A stretch of 18,118 bases of DNA from an uncultured Bacilli bacterium (GTDB taxonomy: Bacteria; Bacillota_I; Bacilli_A; RF39; UBA660): assembly GCA_947625715.1 (NCBI GenBank), contig CANQPR010000016.1, positions 1-18,118 of the forward strand, in the 5' to 3' direction. The notes beneath the pieces are model-generated. The model ran no database searches. It was not told the origin of the DNA and saw nothing but the letters and a program-made list of their open reading frames with translations. Positions 5,178-12,508 of this stretch are shown one piece after another. Position 1 is the stretch's first letter; each line of letters starts with the position of its first letter. Made by a program: the position numbers and the translations under genes.

Positions 5178-6533
5178 TTAATGTTTGAGCATCATATTTT
5201 TTCGCCAAGGATGATTTGCAGGTGGAATAAATTTATGATGTTCTTTTTTTGGTTGTTCAATTTCAATTTCTTTTTTCATAATTGAATCACGATTTTCTAA
5301 TTTTAATAATTGATAGTAATGATTTTCAATTTCACACCAATAGTCTCCATCATAATTAATTATCAAAGTACATTCAGTTCCTTTTGAAAAACAAATAATA
5401 TCTTTTGTATTAGGTTCAACTGGAACATAGTAAGTATAGTTGTAACAGATTGAGGAAGCATTATCAATAATCTTATCTTTTCTTTCAGCTATTATTAATT
5501 TTAATTCTTCTTCTGTATATGTATTTTTTCTCATTACAGATGTTTTTTCATCAATTTCATAAGAAAATTTTTTATTCATGTATGGTATAAAAACATTATT
5601 TATATAGTCATTAGCTTCATCGATTGTTGTTATATTTTCATATCTTAATTCAGCAATTAATCTTTTTTTAAATGTTCCATTTTCTCTTTCAACATTCGCT
5701 TTAGCTGTAGGAATACTAGTAGTTTCTAAAACAATATTCAATCTTTCACATACTTTACCAAACTGTGTTAAAAAATTCTTTTTTTCCTTATTTTTTGCAT
5801 TATTAGCTGAGAATGAACTTCTATTGTCTGTCTTAATTTTTACAGGTATTCCATAATTAATTATCATATTAAATAATAAAACAAAATATCCTCTTGTTAT
5901 TTCTTCATATTCAAACCATCCAAATAAAACTTTTTTGGTTGCTTTATCTACAACCAAGTGTAAGTAAGAAGCAATGCCATTAAACCATAATCCTTGGCAA
6001 GCATCCATCTGTACTTCTTGTCCAAATACAAATAAATTATTAGGTCTTCTTATATGTGCTTTTTCAATTGCTATTATTCTTGACTTAAATAATTCTATTC
6101 TTTCTGGTTCAACTTCTTCTTCCTTTGCTATTACATTTTTCATTTTTTCATTATATCTTTTTACAGTTTTTTTATGAGCAAAAGGAGAAATAATATCATC
6201 ATTAGTAAATCGTTTAAGCATTGCATCATAAGATATATTATAGTTGCCTAATACTTTTTTTTCATAAAATTGTTCAAAATTGAAATCATAAAAATCAGTT
6301 AAATAAAGTTCTTCTAATTCATCAATTATTTTTTCATTTATTTTATTTTTATTTTCTCTGCCTCGATTACCATGAATAAAACCATTTTCACCTTTATTTA
6401 AATAAATCTTTTTTAATCTATCAATTTGTTTAAGTGATAGATTAAGTTTATTGCTTGCTTCCTTTCGAGTTAATACACCATTAACAAGATTACCAATAGT
6501 TTCATACTTTTTCTTTTCATTATCATTTAACAT
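5178..6533 (-). CDS. IS1202-family (ISNCY) DDE transposase
   Basis: This 451-residue transposase cuts and joins the ends of the surrounding IS. Residues 1-60 form a helix-turn-helix of the kind found at the start of this family (LTRKEASNKLNLSLKQIDRL, then HGNRGR), followed by a second DNA-binding stretch to about 130. The RNase H-like rve catalytic core follows. It has D177 in VQMDACQ, D236 in IKTDNRSSF and E282 in ANVERENGTF, the last matching the family signature around V-E-R-x-x-G-T. The C-terminal part (about 350-451) is a small beta-rich domain with a basic tail. The frame is intact and all three catalytic acids are present. GAGGAGG lies 7 nt before the ATG. A perfect 9-bp inverted repeat lies 4-27 bp beyond its stop codon. 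Family assignment rests on motifs plus the long target duplication. Confidence 0.92.
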   Translation of the reverse strand: MLNDNEKKKYETIGNLVNGVLTRKEASNKLNLSLKQIDRLKKIYLNKGENGFIHGNRGRENKNKINEKIIDELEELYLTDFYDFNFEQFYEKKVLGNYNISYDAMLKRFTNDDIISPFAHKKTVKRYNEKMKNVIAKEEEVEPERIELFKSRIIAIEKAHIRRPNNLFVFGQEVQMDACQGLWFNGIASYLHLVVDKATKKVLFGWFEYEEITRGYFVLLFNMIINYGIPVKIKTDNRSSFSANNAKNKEKKNFLTQFGKVCERLNIVLETTSIPTAKANVERENGTFKKRLIAELRYENITTIDEANDYINNVFIPYMNKKFSYEIDEKTSVMRKNTYTEEELKLIIAERKDKIIDNASSICYNYTYYVPVEPNTKDIICFSKGTECTLIINYDGDYWCEIENHYYQLLKLENRDSIMKKEIEIEQPKKEHHKFIPPANHPWRKNMMLKH

Positions 6534-6582
6534 AACTTATACCTCCTCATTTTAAATGACGAGAAGATATTTTATATTAAAA

Positions 6583-6686
6583 TAGAGACATTTTCACTTA
6601 TTATTGATTAATTTTTTTACATTTTATTATAGGGACATTTTTACTAATTATTCATTTTTTTAATAGGGACATTTTTAAAAATTTTT
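6583..6686 (-). repeat. Three 23-bp repeats at the right IS end
   Basis: Copies at 6583-6605, 6630-6652 and 6664-6686 are the reverse complement of the left-end repeats. The outermost one is followed by TCACA at 6686-6690, matching the TGTGAA start of the left end. With the left set this gives a symmetric three-plus-three array, unequally spaced. Confidence 0.8.
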
Positions 6687-6690
6687 CACA

Positions 6691-6717
6691 TATTTTTTTC
6701 ATTTTTTTTATTTTTTT
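6691..6717. repeat. Right copy of the 27-bp target-site duplication
   Basis: It is identical to 4867-4893. The following 6718-6746 is A/T-rich spacer leading to the relP stop codon. No terminator for relP is visible here, so relP transcripts may run into the IS. Confidence 0.9.
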
Positions 6718-6746
6718 TATAAAAAATTGGCATCTGTTAATATCTT

Positions 6747-7352
6747 TTATATATTTGCTTGATACTTGTTCATAACTTGATTTAAATGATACATTTTTTT
6801 ATCCAATTCTTTTATATCTTCAGCATAATTTTTCATTGCTAAAGACACATCATCAGGAATTTTATCAGGGAATTTATATCGAATTTTATGATCTAAACTT
6901 GCCCAAAAATCCATTGCAATCGTTCTAATTTGAATTTCCGCTTCTACATATTCAACACGATTTGATAAATATACTGGAACCAAAACTATTAAATGATATG
7001 AAGAATAACCACTTTCTTTTGGATGTTCTATATAATCTTTTCGCGTCTTAACAATTAAATTATGGGAATTATTAATAAGAGAAACTACATCATAAACATC
7101 ACTTAAAAAAGACACCACAATTCTTATTCCAACAACATCTGGAACATTAAACAAGACATTTCGTTCGGTATAACTTAAACCTCTTTTGCTTAATTTATTT
7201 TTAATACTTTCTTCACTTTTAATTCTCGATTTAATATGTTCAACAGGATTATAACCATGACAATTAGCAAATTCTTCAATAAGGATTTCTATTTCAGTGT
7301 CCAACATTTTTAATGCATACTGATATTTTTGTAATTGTACTTCTTTTGTCAA
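6747..7352 (-). CDS. relP: Small alarmone synthetase, YwaC/RelP type
   Basis: This 201-residue single-domain (p)ppGpp synthetase transfers pyrophosphate from ATP to GDP or GTP to make the stringent-response alarmone; there is no HD hydrolase domain. The pattern follows the YwaC (SAS2) subgroup rather than YjbM/RelQ. Examples are the N-terminal YxxALxxLDT segment, HGYNPVEHIKSRIKS (32-46), VPDVVGIRIVVSF (70-82) with the metal-binding D72, KDYIEHPKESGYSSYHLIV (105-123), and EIQIRTIAMDFWASLDHK (139-156) with the catalytic Glu139. The start is TTG (7352-7350): AAGGA lies 8 nt upstream and no ATG fits. It has its own promoter and a hairpin in the leader. Such synthetases are usually switched on transcriptionally by cell-wall stress. 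The IS lies just downstream. The choice of relP over relQ is from remembered sequence features. Confidence 0.9.
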   Translation of the reverse strand: MTKEVQLQKYQYALKMLDTEIEILIEEFANCHGYNPVEHIKSRIKSEESIKNKLSKRGLSYTERNVLFNVPDVVGIRIVVSFLSDVYDVVSLINNSHNLIVKTRKDYIEHPKESGYSSYHLIVLVPVYLSNRVEYVEAEIQIRTIAMDFWASLDHKIRYKFPDKIPDDVSLAMKNYAEDIKELDKKMYHLNQVMNKYQANI

Positions 7353-7372
7353 TTTTTTATTTCCTTTCCATC

Positions 7373-7404
7373 AAAAAAGCAATACTTTAAAATGTACTAC
7401 TTTT
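7373..7404 (-). terminator. Terminator-like hairpin in the relP leader
   Basis: On the - strand, AGTAGTAC and GTATTGCT (7394-7401 and 7378-7385) plus flanking A-U pairs form an 8-11-bp stem followed by a U run (7373-7378). Two of the pairs are G-U here and A-C mismatches on the + strand, so it works in - strand RNA. It lies after the relP promoter and before its ribosome site. It is therefore either an attenuator of relP or a late terminator for the upstream operon. Confidence 0.55.
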
Positions 7405-7414
7405 AAACATCTAA

Positions 7415-7443
7415 ATTATAGCAAAAAAGAAAGAAAAAGTAAA
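7415..7443 (-). promoter_or_regulatory. Promoter of relP
   Basis: A TTTACT -35 (7438-7443) and a perfect TATAAT -10 (7415-7420) with extended TGC are separated by 17 nt. Transcription would start near 7408, giving a leader of about 55 nt that contains the terminator-like hairpin. Confidence 0.65.
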
Positions 7444-7444
7444 G

Positions 7445-7975
7445 TTATGCATCATATTCATATTCATAAATACCATGTATTTTTTTCAAATCATCTACTT
7501 CGGGAGTTTTTAAAACCCAATGATTATCAATATAATTTAATTTAAAATTTATAGTATAATTAATTCTTTTAGTCTCCTTTTGCATTTGTTTTAATTCTTC
7601 ATTTAACTTTAAATCTAAAGAATCATCCTCACCATTATTTTTAACAATTTCTTGGGCTTTATTTATACTATTAATAAAATCATAGACTGTTATCTCTACT
7701 TTATAATCTACTTCATCACCATTATAATAAGCATCCATAAGTTTATATTTTAAATCACTATACTGTCTTTTCATAATTAATCGATAAGCATTTTTTTGCT
7801 CAATTGTCATATCTTCTTTTTCTAACATTTCATCTAACGATTGCATGACTTCTTGTTCATGATTTCTAAATTTATTCAAAAAACTTTCCACTTCAAAAGA
7901 TGCATTAGTCGTTGTACAAGCACTAAGAAAAAGAATCGAAAAAAGTAAAACCAATTTTTTCATCAGCAACTTCAT
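7445..7975 (-). CDS. Lipoprotein of unknown function
   Basis: This secreted lipoprotein of up to 176 residues has signal peptide MKKLVLLFSILF and lipobox LSAC (Cys20 in the long form). The mature part is a charged, mostly helical stretch (about 25-125) followed by a beta-rich end containing YTINFKLNYIDNHWVL. This resembles the ligand-free alpha/beta folds of small Firmicute lipoproteins, but I recognise no family. Start choice: AAGGA directly touches the first ATG (7975), which is too close. The TTG two codons on (6-nt spacing) or the ATG at 7963 (12-nt spacing) are more plausible; all preserve the signal peptide. It lies 12 nt after the DUF3603-like gene in the same orientation, so the two are co-transcribed. 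Confidence 0.8.
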   Translation of the reverse strand: MKLLMKKLVLLFSILFLSACTTTNASFEVESFLNKFRNHEQEVMQSLDEMLEKEDMTIEQKNAYRLIMKRQYSDLKYKLMDAYYNGDEVDYKVEITVYDFINSINKAQEIVKNNGEDDSLDLKLNEELKQMQKETKRINYTINFKLNYIDNHWVLKTPEVDDLKKIHGIYEYEYDA

Positions 7976-7987
7976 TCCTTTCCTGAT

Positions 7988-8626
7988 TTAAATCAATTTT
8001 TCTTTATTAGTTAATTTTAATAATAAAGCAATTTTATGAATTGTTTCAAAAGATTCATTAGCAAGTTGATGTTCCATTTTTAAAATATTATTTTCAAAAT
8101 CACTTCCTATTTCTTTAAACCATTCATAATAAATATAACGACATTTTTCTTGGTCTTGATTTTGCTTCATCTTCTCTAATTCAGCCTTAATAATAATTTT
8201 ATCTTTAAGGGTTTTTCGTAAATCACTAAGTATTTCTCTTTTTTCACCTTTTTGATAATCAAAATTACTTATTTCTAAAGTATGCGCTAGCTCATTAATA
8301 TTATTTTCATCTTCAATTAACATTTTACTTAAAAAAATTACCTTGCCATCATCATTTACTTCTAACACTAAACTTTGATAAGTATCCGATAATAAAAAAC
8401 AAGATAAATTTTCCTTAGCATTTTTATCAATCGTTTTTTCTTTTATCATTTTAAAAAAATCATCCGAAATAGTTATTTCATATTTCATAAAATCTAACAT
8501 AACTTTGGTATCAACATGAAAAAAAGGAATTTTTTTTACATCTATTATATCATCTGCTTCATCCCATTCATAAAATTCATAAAGCAAAGATTGGAAATTA
8601 ATTAATAAATCATAGTAATAATTCAT
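7988..8626 (-). CDS. DUF3603-like protein
   Basis: This is a 212-residue soluble protein. Its N terminus (MNYYYDLLINFQSLLYEFYEWDEADDI, then KKIPFFHV) matches my memory of the DUF3603 family of Firmicutes, in which a Tyr/Phe-rich strand, an E-W-D/N segment and KKIP recur. A second beta-rich part (80-110, SLVLEVNDDGKVIFLSKMLIEDE) is followed by a long charged helical region with coiled-coil character (125-170) and an amphipathic C-terminal helix. No catalytic motif, signal peptide or membrane segment is visible, so it is cytoplasmic. No biochemical role is known to me. GGGAGGG lies 6-7 nt before the ATG. It is the first gene of a two-gene operon with the lipoprotein. It is often conserved in Firmicutes, which argues for a housekeeping role. 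Confidence 0.75.
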   Translation of the reverse strand: MNYYYDLLINFQSLLYEFYEWDEADDIIDVKKIPFFHVDTKVMLDFMKYEITISDDFFKMIKEKTIDKNAKENLSCFLLSDTYQSLVLEVNDDGKVIFLSKMLIEDENNINELAHTLEISNFDYQKGEKREILSDLRKTLKDKIIIKAELEKMKQNQDQEKCRYIYYEWFKEIGSDFENNILKMEHQLANESFETIHKIALLLKLTNKEKLI

Positions 8627-8669
8627 GAAATTTCCCTCCCTATTAATAAAATAGACATAAAAAGAAAAA

Positions 8670-8699
8670 AGTATACCAAAAATTTTATTGTTTAGTTAA
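8670..8699 (-). promoter_or_regulatory. Probable promoter of the DUF3603-lipoprotein operon
   Basis: TATACT (8670-8675) with an extended TGG is preceded 18 nt upstream by TTAACT, which overlaps the stop codon of the helix-turn-helix gene. The -10 is good and the -35 weak. No terminator is visible between the two genes, so read-through is also possible. Confidence 0.4.
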
Positions 8700-11612
8700 T
8701 AATAAATTGGCATCTTTTTTAATCGTTAATTCTTCATTTAATTCATTAAAAATTTTATAAACATGTTTTAATTCCTTACCACTCATTAATTCTCTTTCAC
8801 AAATCTTAAAATAACTCATCAAAGCTTTTCTTAAAGTTTTGGAAATTTTTGTTTTATTAGTTTGTAATATCTTAATTACCTCACTTTTAGATAAAGAATC
8901 TATATTAAGATAATAAGGACAATTTTCTTTCATTAAATCACCCAAAATAATTTCTGGAATAACAATTGGCTTTATACTTCGATTATTTTTTACTTTCGTA
9001 AAATAGTTTTCATAGACAACTTTATTTACTGTTTGTTCATGCATATTAAAATAATTAATTACATCATTATAAGTAAAAGTATTTTCTTTAACTATCTTAT
9101 TTTGTAATTTACAAACACTAAGCATTAATTCCATAATAATTTGATTTACTGTTTTAGCTTGTATTTTTAAATTTAACTTATCAACAATTTCCTTTGCACT
9201 TAATCGTTCATCTAATTCCATTCCAAAAGCTAGATTAAAACATTTAACAGCTAAATCTAAATCTTTATAATAAGGTAATTTAGGATCTTTAATAGCTTGT
9301 AAATAAAAATCAAAATCAAATTTTTTAGCATCTTTATTAGTCAAGATATTATTAATATTATTTCTTAATCGATAAATAATAATATATGCTTGTCCTAAAG
9401 TTATATTATATTGCTTAGCTAATTTATTAGCTGTATATTTCTCTTTATATAATAATGTTAATTTCTTTCTATCACTTAAACCAAAGTATTTTAAATTTGG
9501 AACAATATCACTTTCATAATCAATTATCCCAGGTATTTCTTTATTTAAATACTTATATATTTTTAATATTCCCGTTTTATATGCTCTTCTAATATAGTCA
9601 CTTTTCTCATGCCATTTTAAAGACATTTCTTTTATATTTAACAATTCATATTCATCTATTCCATAAAAATGTTTTATAATACATTTTTCACGGTCATTAA
9701 TTGGCAAATGAACATCATTCATTATATTTATTATTTCATTTCTTGGAATATATAAATCTTTAGCTTTAATAAAGCCTATTTTTTTCAATTTTAATTTTTG
9801 CATTGCCTTATCATACATAAAAGCATATTTTTTTAAATTCCAGGAAAATAAAGCACACATTTCATCTTTATTTAATCTTTTTCCTTCTAAATTATATGGA
9901 CATCTAATTGCATAATAATAACTAACAAATTTTTTTTCTTCTTCATCTAATACTGATTCACAAGGATGTTTATTTAATTCTTCTAACAAAAAATTAATAT
10001 CTAAAATAACTTTTTTAATCTGATAATTAAGATATTTATTTTTAAATTTAGTTAGACAACTTATCACCCTTCGATTAGAAGTATTTAATATACTTGCTAT
10101 TTCACTACTATTTTTAAAATTTAAAAAATTTAATTTAACCATTTCTAATTCTTCTTTTGTTAAAAAGTGTTTATTATCTTTTACAAATTTTTCTAAACCA
10201 TCTTCATCTAAAAAATTTTCTTCTATTTTAAATCGATAAAAATCAATAACTTTAATTCCATCCATTATTATTTGTGATACTTGATTTTTATTTAAAGAAT
10301 AAGATTTAGAAATTTGTTCATAACTTAAATTATCAATTAAAAATAGTTTTAAAATAGCTCTTGTTTTATCATTTATATTATATTTTTTATCTAATACATA
10401 GGGTATATATTTTTCTTTATCAATAATATTACAACGACTAATCCCATATAAAATACTTATTGTTTTATCTTTGCAATTTCTTAATTTAGAAGTCATTGCT
10501 TGTTCATCTATTCCTAGCAAACTAGCAATCATTAATGGTGGATATTTATTACAATTAACCCCAAAATATAAATCCAAAATCTTTATTTCTTCCTCTTTAA
10601 AATAATCAATAAATTGTTCTTTAACCATTAAATATTCTTCTTTTGTTAAAGACAAATCAAAATAATCTAAAATATGAAAATAACTTTTTTCTAAACGATT
10701 AATCATACTAAGACGATTATGTTCTACTTTAGAATTAGGATACATCGTTGTAAATAGCTTTTTATTTTGTTTTTTAAAAACATAAGTTTCTAAATATAAT
10801 TGCTGTTCTAAGGTAAAAGTATCTTTAAGTTTTAAATATTCATTATATAATACTTCTTTACTTAAATTCGTTTTTTTATGTTTATAATTAAATAACGAAA
10901 TATTTAATTGTCTTTCTAAATATTTTTTTGACATTTTATATTCATCAGTCAAAAAATATTTTTTTAAAGCTGGTTGCACAGTTTTGGCAATTTGAACATT
11001 ACTATTTTTTATTAATTCTATAAACTCTGTGTAACTATAATTAGCAAATTGGCTCACTAAAAAATGATAATCTATTGTATCTATTTTTTCCTTTAAATCA
11101 AAATCATAAATTTTTATACCATATTTATTTATATATTGTTGATAAAATATTCTATATTCATTTTCATTTATTTCTCTTCTTTTTCTTTTTATATTATCTA
11201 GGTTTTCTAAAACTAAGTTTTCGTTTGTATTTAATAACCATGCCATTTGTTCTTTCGTATATTTAACATTTTGAAAAGCACATGCTAAATATATTTCTTT
11301 TTCTAAATAACTTAAATCTTGTTTCAAATATAAATATTTAATAATATCATCAGGATTAATGGGTAAAGTATTAAAATTTTTCTTTCTTTTCGTTAAAGCT
11401 CTTATTTTTAATTGATAAGCATAACTATTCACATTTTTATAAGGATTAGTTTTTAAAATAATTTTTTCCTTTATTAAATTTATAACTTTAACTGTTGTAT
11501 TTAAGCTTTCGGCCACTTTTTTTTCATCTTCATTTTTAATATATAAACAATAAAAAACATAATATTCTAAATTAGACAAGATATCTTTAAAAATAATTAA
11601 ATAATTGGTCAT
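8685..11612 (-). CDS. Giant protein built of repeated sigma-region-4-like helix-turn-helix units
   Basis: This is a 975-residue protein of unknown function. The ATG at 11612 is preferred over a GTG three codons earlier, because AAAAGG ends 8 nt before the ATG and overlaps the GTG. Along its length the same layout recurs about every 70-90 residues: a charged 'L(T/S)xxE' turn, a hydrophobic helix, then a helix-turn-helix and a basic helix, as in sigma-70 region 4. The clearest units are at about 11-52 (EKKVAESLNTTVKVINLI), 100-145, 264-317, 338-390 (ILDLYFG, then MIASLLGIDEQAMTSKL), 411-460 (YEQISKSYSLNKNQVSQII), 483-528 (SSEIASILNTSNRRVI), 554-609, 637-688, 709-757 (ANKLAKQYNITLGQAYIII), 802-839 and 905-939. 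No catalytic motif, signal peptide or membrane segment is seen. It is presumably a DNA- or RNA-polymerase-binding protein. The repeats have diverged heavily, so the array is old and not a recent duplication. Confidence 0.75.
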   Translation of the reverse strand: MTNYLIIFKDILSNLEYYVFYCLYIKNEDEKKVAESLNTTVKVINLIKEKIILKTNPYKNVNSYAYQLKIRALTKRKKNFNTLPINPDDIIKYLYLKQDLSYLEKEIYLACAFQNVKYTKEQMAWLLNTNENLVLENLDNIKRKRREINENEYRIFYQQYINKYGIKIYDFDLKEKIDTIDYHFLVSQFANYSYTEFIELIKNSNVQIAKTVQPALKKYFLTDEYKMSKKYLERQLNISLFNYKHKKTNLSKEVLYNEYLKLKDTFTLEQQLYLETYVFKKQNKKLFTTMYPNSKVEHNRLSMINRLEKSYFHILDYFDLSLTKEEYLMVKEQFIDYFKEEEIKILDLYFGVNCNKYPPLMIASLLGIDEQAMTSKLRNCKDKTISILYGISRCNIIDKEKYIPYVLDKKYNINDKTRAILKLFLIDNLSYEQISKSYSLNKNQVSQIIMDGIKVIDFYRFKIEENFLDEDGLEKFVKDNKHFLTKEELEMVKLNFLNFKNSSEIASILNTSNRRVISCLTKFKNKYLNYQIKKVILDINFLLEELNKHPCESVLDEEEKKFVSYYYAIRCPYNLEGKRLNKDEMCALFSWNLKKYAFMYDKAMQKLKLKKIGFIKAKDLYIPRNEIINIMNDVHLPINDREKCIIKHFYGIDEYELLNIKEMSLKWHEKSDYIRRAYKTGILKIYKYLNKEIPGIIDYESDIVPNLKYFGLSDRKKLTLLYKEKYTANKLAKQYNITLGQAYIIIYRLRNNINNILTNKDAKKFDFDFYLQAIKDPKLPYYKDLDLAVKCFNLAFGMELDERLSAKEIVDKLNLKIQAKTVNQIIMELMLSVCKLQNKIVKENTFTYNDVINYFNMHEQTVNKVVYENYFTKVKNNRSIKPIVIPEIILGDLMKENCPYYLNIDSLSKSEVIKILQTNKTKISKTLRKALMSYFKICERELMSGKELKHVYKIFNELNEELTIKKDANLLLTKQ

Positions 11613-11634
11613 AAGCTTCACCTTTTGAAATATT

Positions 11635-11663
11635 ATTATAACGATTTAAAATAAAAAGTAAAC
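11635..11663 (-). promoter_or_regulatory. Promoter and RBS region of the helix-turn-helix array gene
   Basis: On the - strand TTTACT (about 11657-11662) lies 16 nt before TATAAT (about 11635-11640). This gives a leader of about 16-20 nt carrying AAAAGG (11621-11626), the ribosome site that selects the ATG at 11612. The -10 is a consensus match and the -35 moderate. Confidence 0.5.
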
Positions 11664-11760
11664 AAAAAACTGACAAAACTTATTAGACTGAGCTAAAACA
11701 TAACTCTTATATTCAATCGTTTGAATAAGTCTTATAAGATTTAGATGTCAGTTGTTTTTT
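11661..11760. terminator. Long inverted repeat, probably a (bidirectional) terminator after DUF3800
   Basis: AACTGACA (11668-11675) pairs perfectly with TGTCAGTT (11746-11753), with U-rich runs outside on both strands: TTTTTT on the - strand next to the stem, and GTTTTTT on the + strand. The 70-nt interior holds a second hairpin, CTTA..TTCAA (11706-11716) with TTGAA-TAAG (11721-11729). It lies between two - strand genes and would end the DUF3800 transcript before the next promoter. The large folded interior is more than a terminator needs. Confidence 0.5.
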
Positions 11761-11790
11761 ATCTTAGCATTTTTTTTAAAATTCGTCTAG

Positions 11791-12468
11791 TTATTTTCCA
11801 AAATCTTTAAATGGGAAGTTACTTTCAAATATAATATAAGGCTTGATTATATTATAAAATTCATTTGTTAAAGAATCATATTTTTTATACAAAGAATTAG
11901 CTATAATATCTGCGAATTGAATTAAATAACTACTTTCACTTTCTAAATAGTAAATATGAAATTTAACATAATTATATGTATTGGTTTCAGCAAATTTTTC
12001 TAAAACAAATTTATTATATAAATACTGATTAAGACAATAGCGTTCTCCTACTTTAACTGTTCGATTATCTAAATACAAATTAATTTCATTGATTTTTTTA
12101 TTTTCATCAAGAATACTTTTTATAATTAATTGCAGTAAATAATTATAACAGGCATTTTTATCATCCGCGCTTTTTAAAAGCATGGTTGTTTTATCTAAAT
12201 CAATAACAATGTAACGAACTTTAATTCCTCGATATAATATTTTGGAAAGTAAATTTAAGCGATCAGAAGTTTTTAAAGCCCAACCTTTTAGTTCCTTTGT
12301 TTTTCTTATCCCATGACCTTTTTTAAACCGGGATATTACCCGGCCGGCTCTTTTTTGCATAGCTTTTTTATCACTATTTTCAATTTCTAGAGCGCAAATT
12401 AAAAAGAAACGCCCGCTTTTTTTCCCTAAATTACCTGATTCATCAATATATAAATTAATACATTTCAT
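11791..12468 (-). CDS. DUF3800 family protein (RNase H-fold, putative nuclease)
   Basis: This 225-residue protein carries the hallmarks of DUF3800. YIDESGN (7-13) has the acidic pair D9-E10 at the start of the first strand. KELKG with E59 comes next. A mid-protein LYLDNR has D134, and ESSYLIQFADIIANSL has E178 and D187 near the end. Together these form the acidic cluster expected of an RNase H-like metal-dependent fold. Family members often accompany mobile elements or defence genes, and no activity has been settled that I know of. There is no Shine-Dalgarno sequence before the ATG. Instead a TACAAT -10 (12476-12481, with extended TGA) would start transcription within a base or two of the start codon, so the mRNA is probably leaderless. 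A large inverted repeat follows. The gene stands alone, 40 bp after the FAD genes. Confidence 0.88.
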   Translation of the reverse strand: MKCINLYIDESGNLGKKSGRFFLICALEIENSDKKAMQKRAGRVISRFKKGHGIRKTKELKGWALKTSDRLNLLSKILYRGIKVRYIVIDLDKTTMLLKSADDKNACYNYLLQLIIKSILDENKKINEINLYLDNRTVKVGERYCLNQYLYNKFVLEKFAETNTYNYVKFHIYYLESESSYLIQFADIIANSLYKKYDSLTNEFYNIIKPYIIFESNFPFKDFGK

Positions 12469-12508
12469 AAAACATATTGTATCAAATTTAATAAAAAAAG
12501 TCTTTACC

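Larger units (their letters stand above)
4894..6690 (-). mobile_element. Complete IS1202-like (ISNCY) insertion sequence, 1797 bp
   Basis: Both ends begin TGTGAA reading inward and carry matching terminal repeats. A perfect 27-bp direct repeat flanks it, and it encodes one transposase with an intact DDE triad. Length, single ORF of about 450 codons, imperfect terminal repeats and the unusually long duplication all agree with what is known of IS1202 from pneumococcus. The perfect duplication and open transposase frame indicate a recent, possibly still mobile insertion. It sits in a T-rich spacer between relP and the small RNA/recG and disrupts no gene. The 280-bp non-coding end (4894-5177) carries a promoter and RNA-like structures, described separately. 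Confidence 0.9.

Noticed and set aside
11613..11621. GTG start three codons upstream for the helix-turn-helix array gene
   Set aside because: The GTG overlaps the ribosome site itself; the ATG at 11612 has correct spacing.
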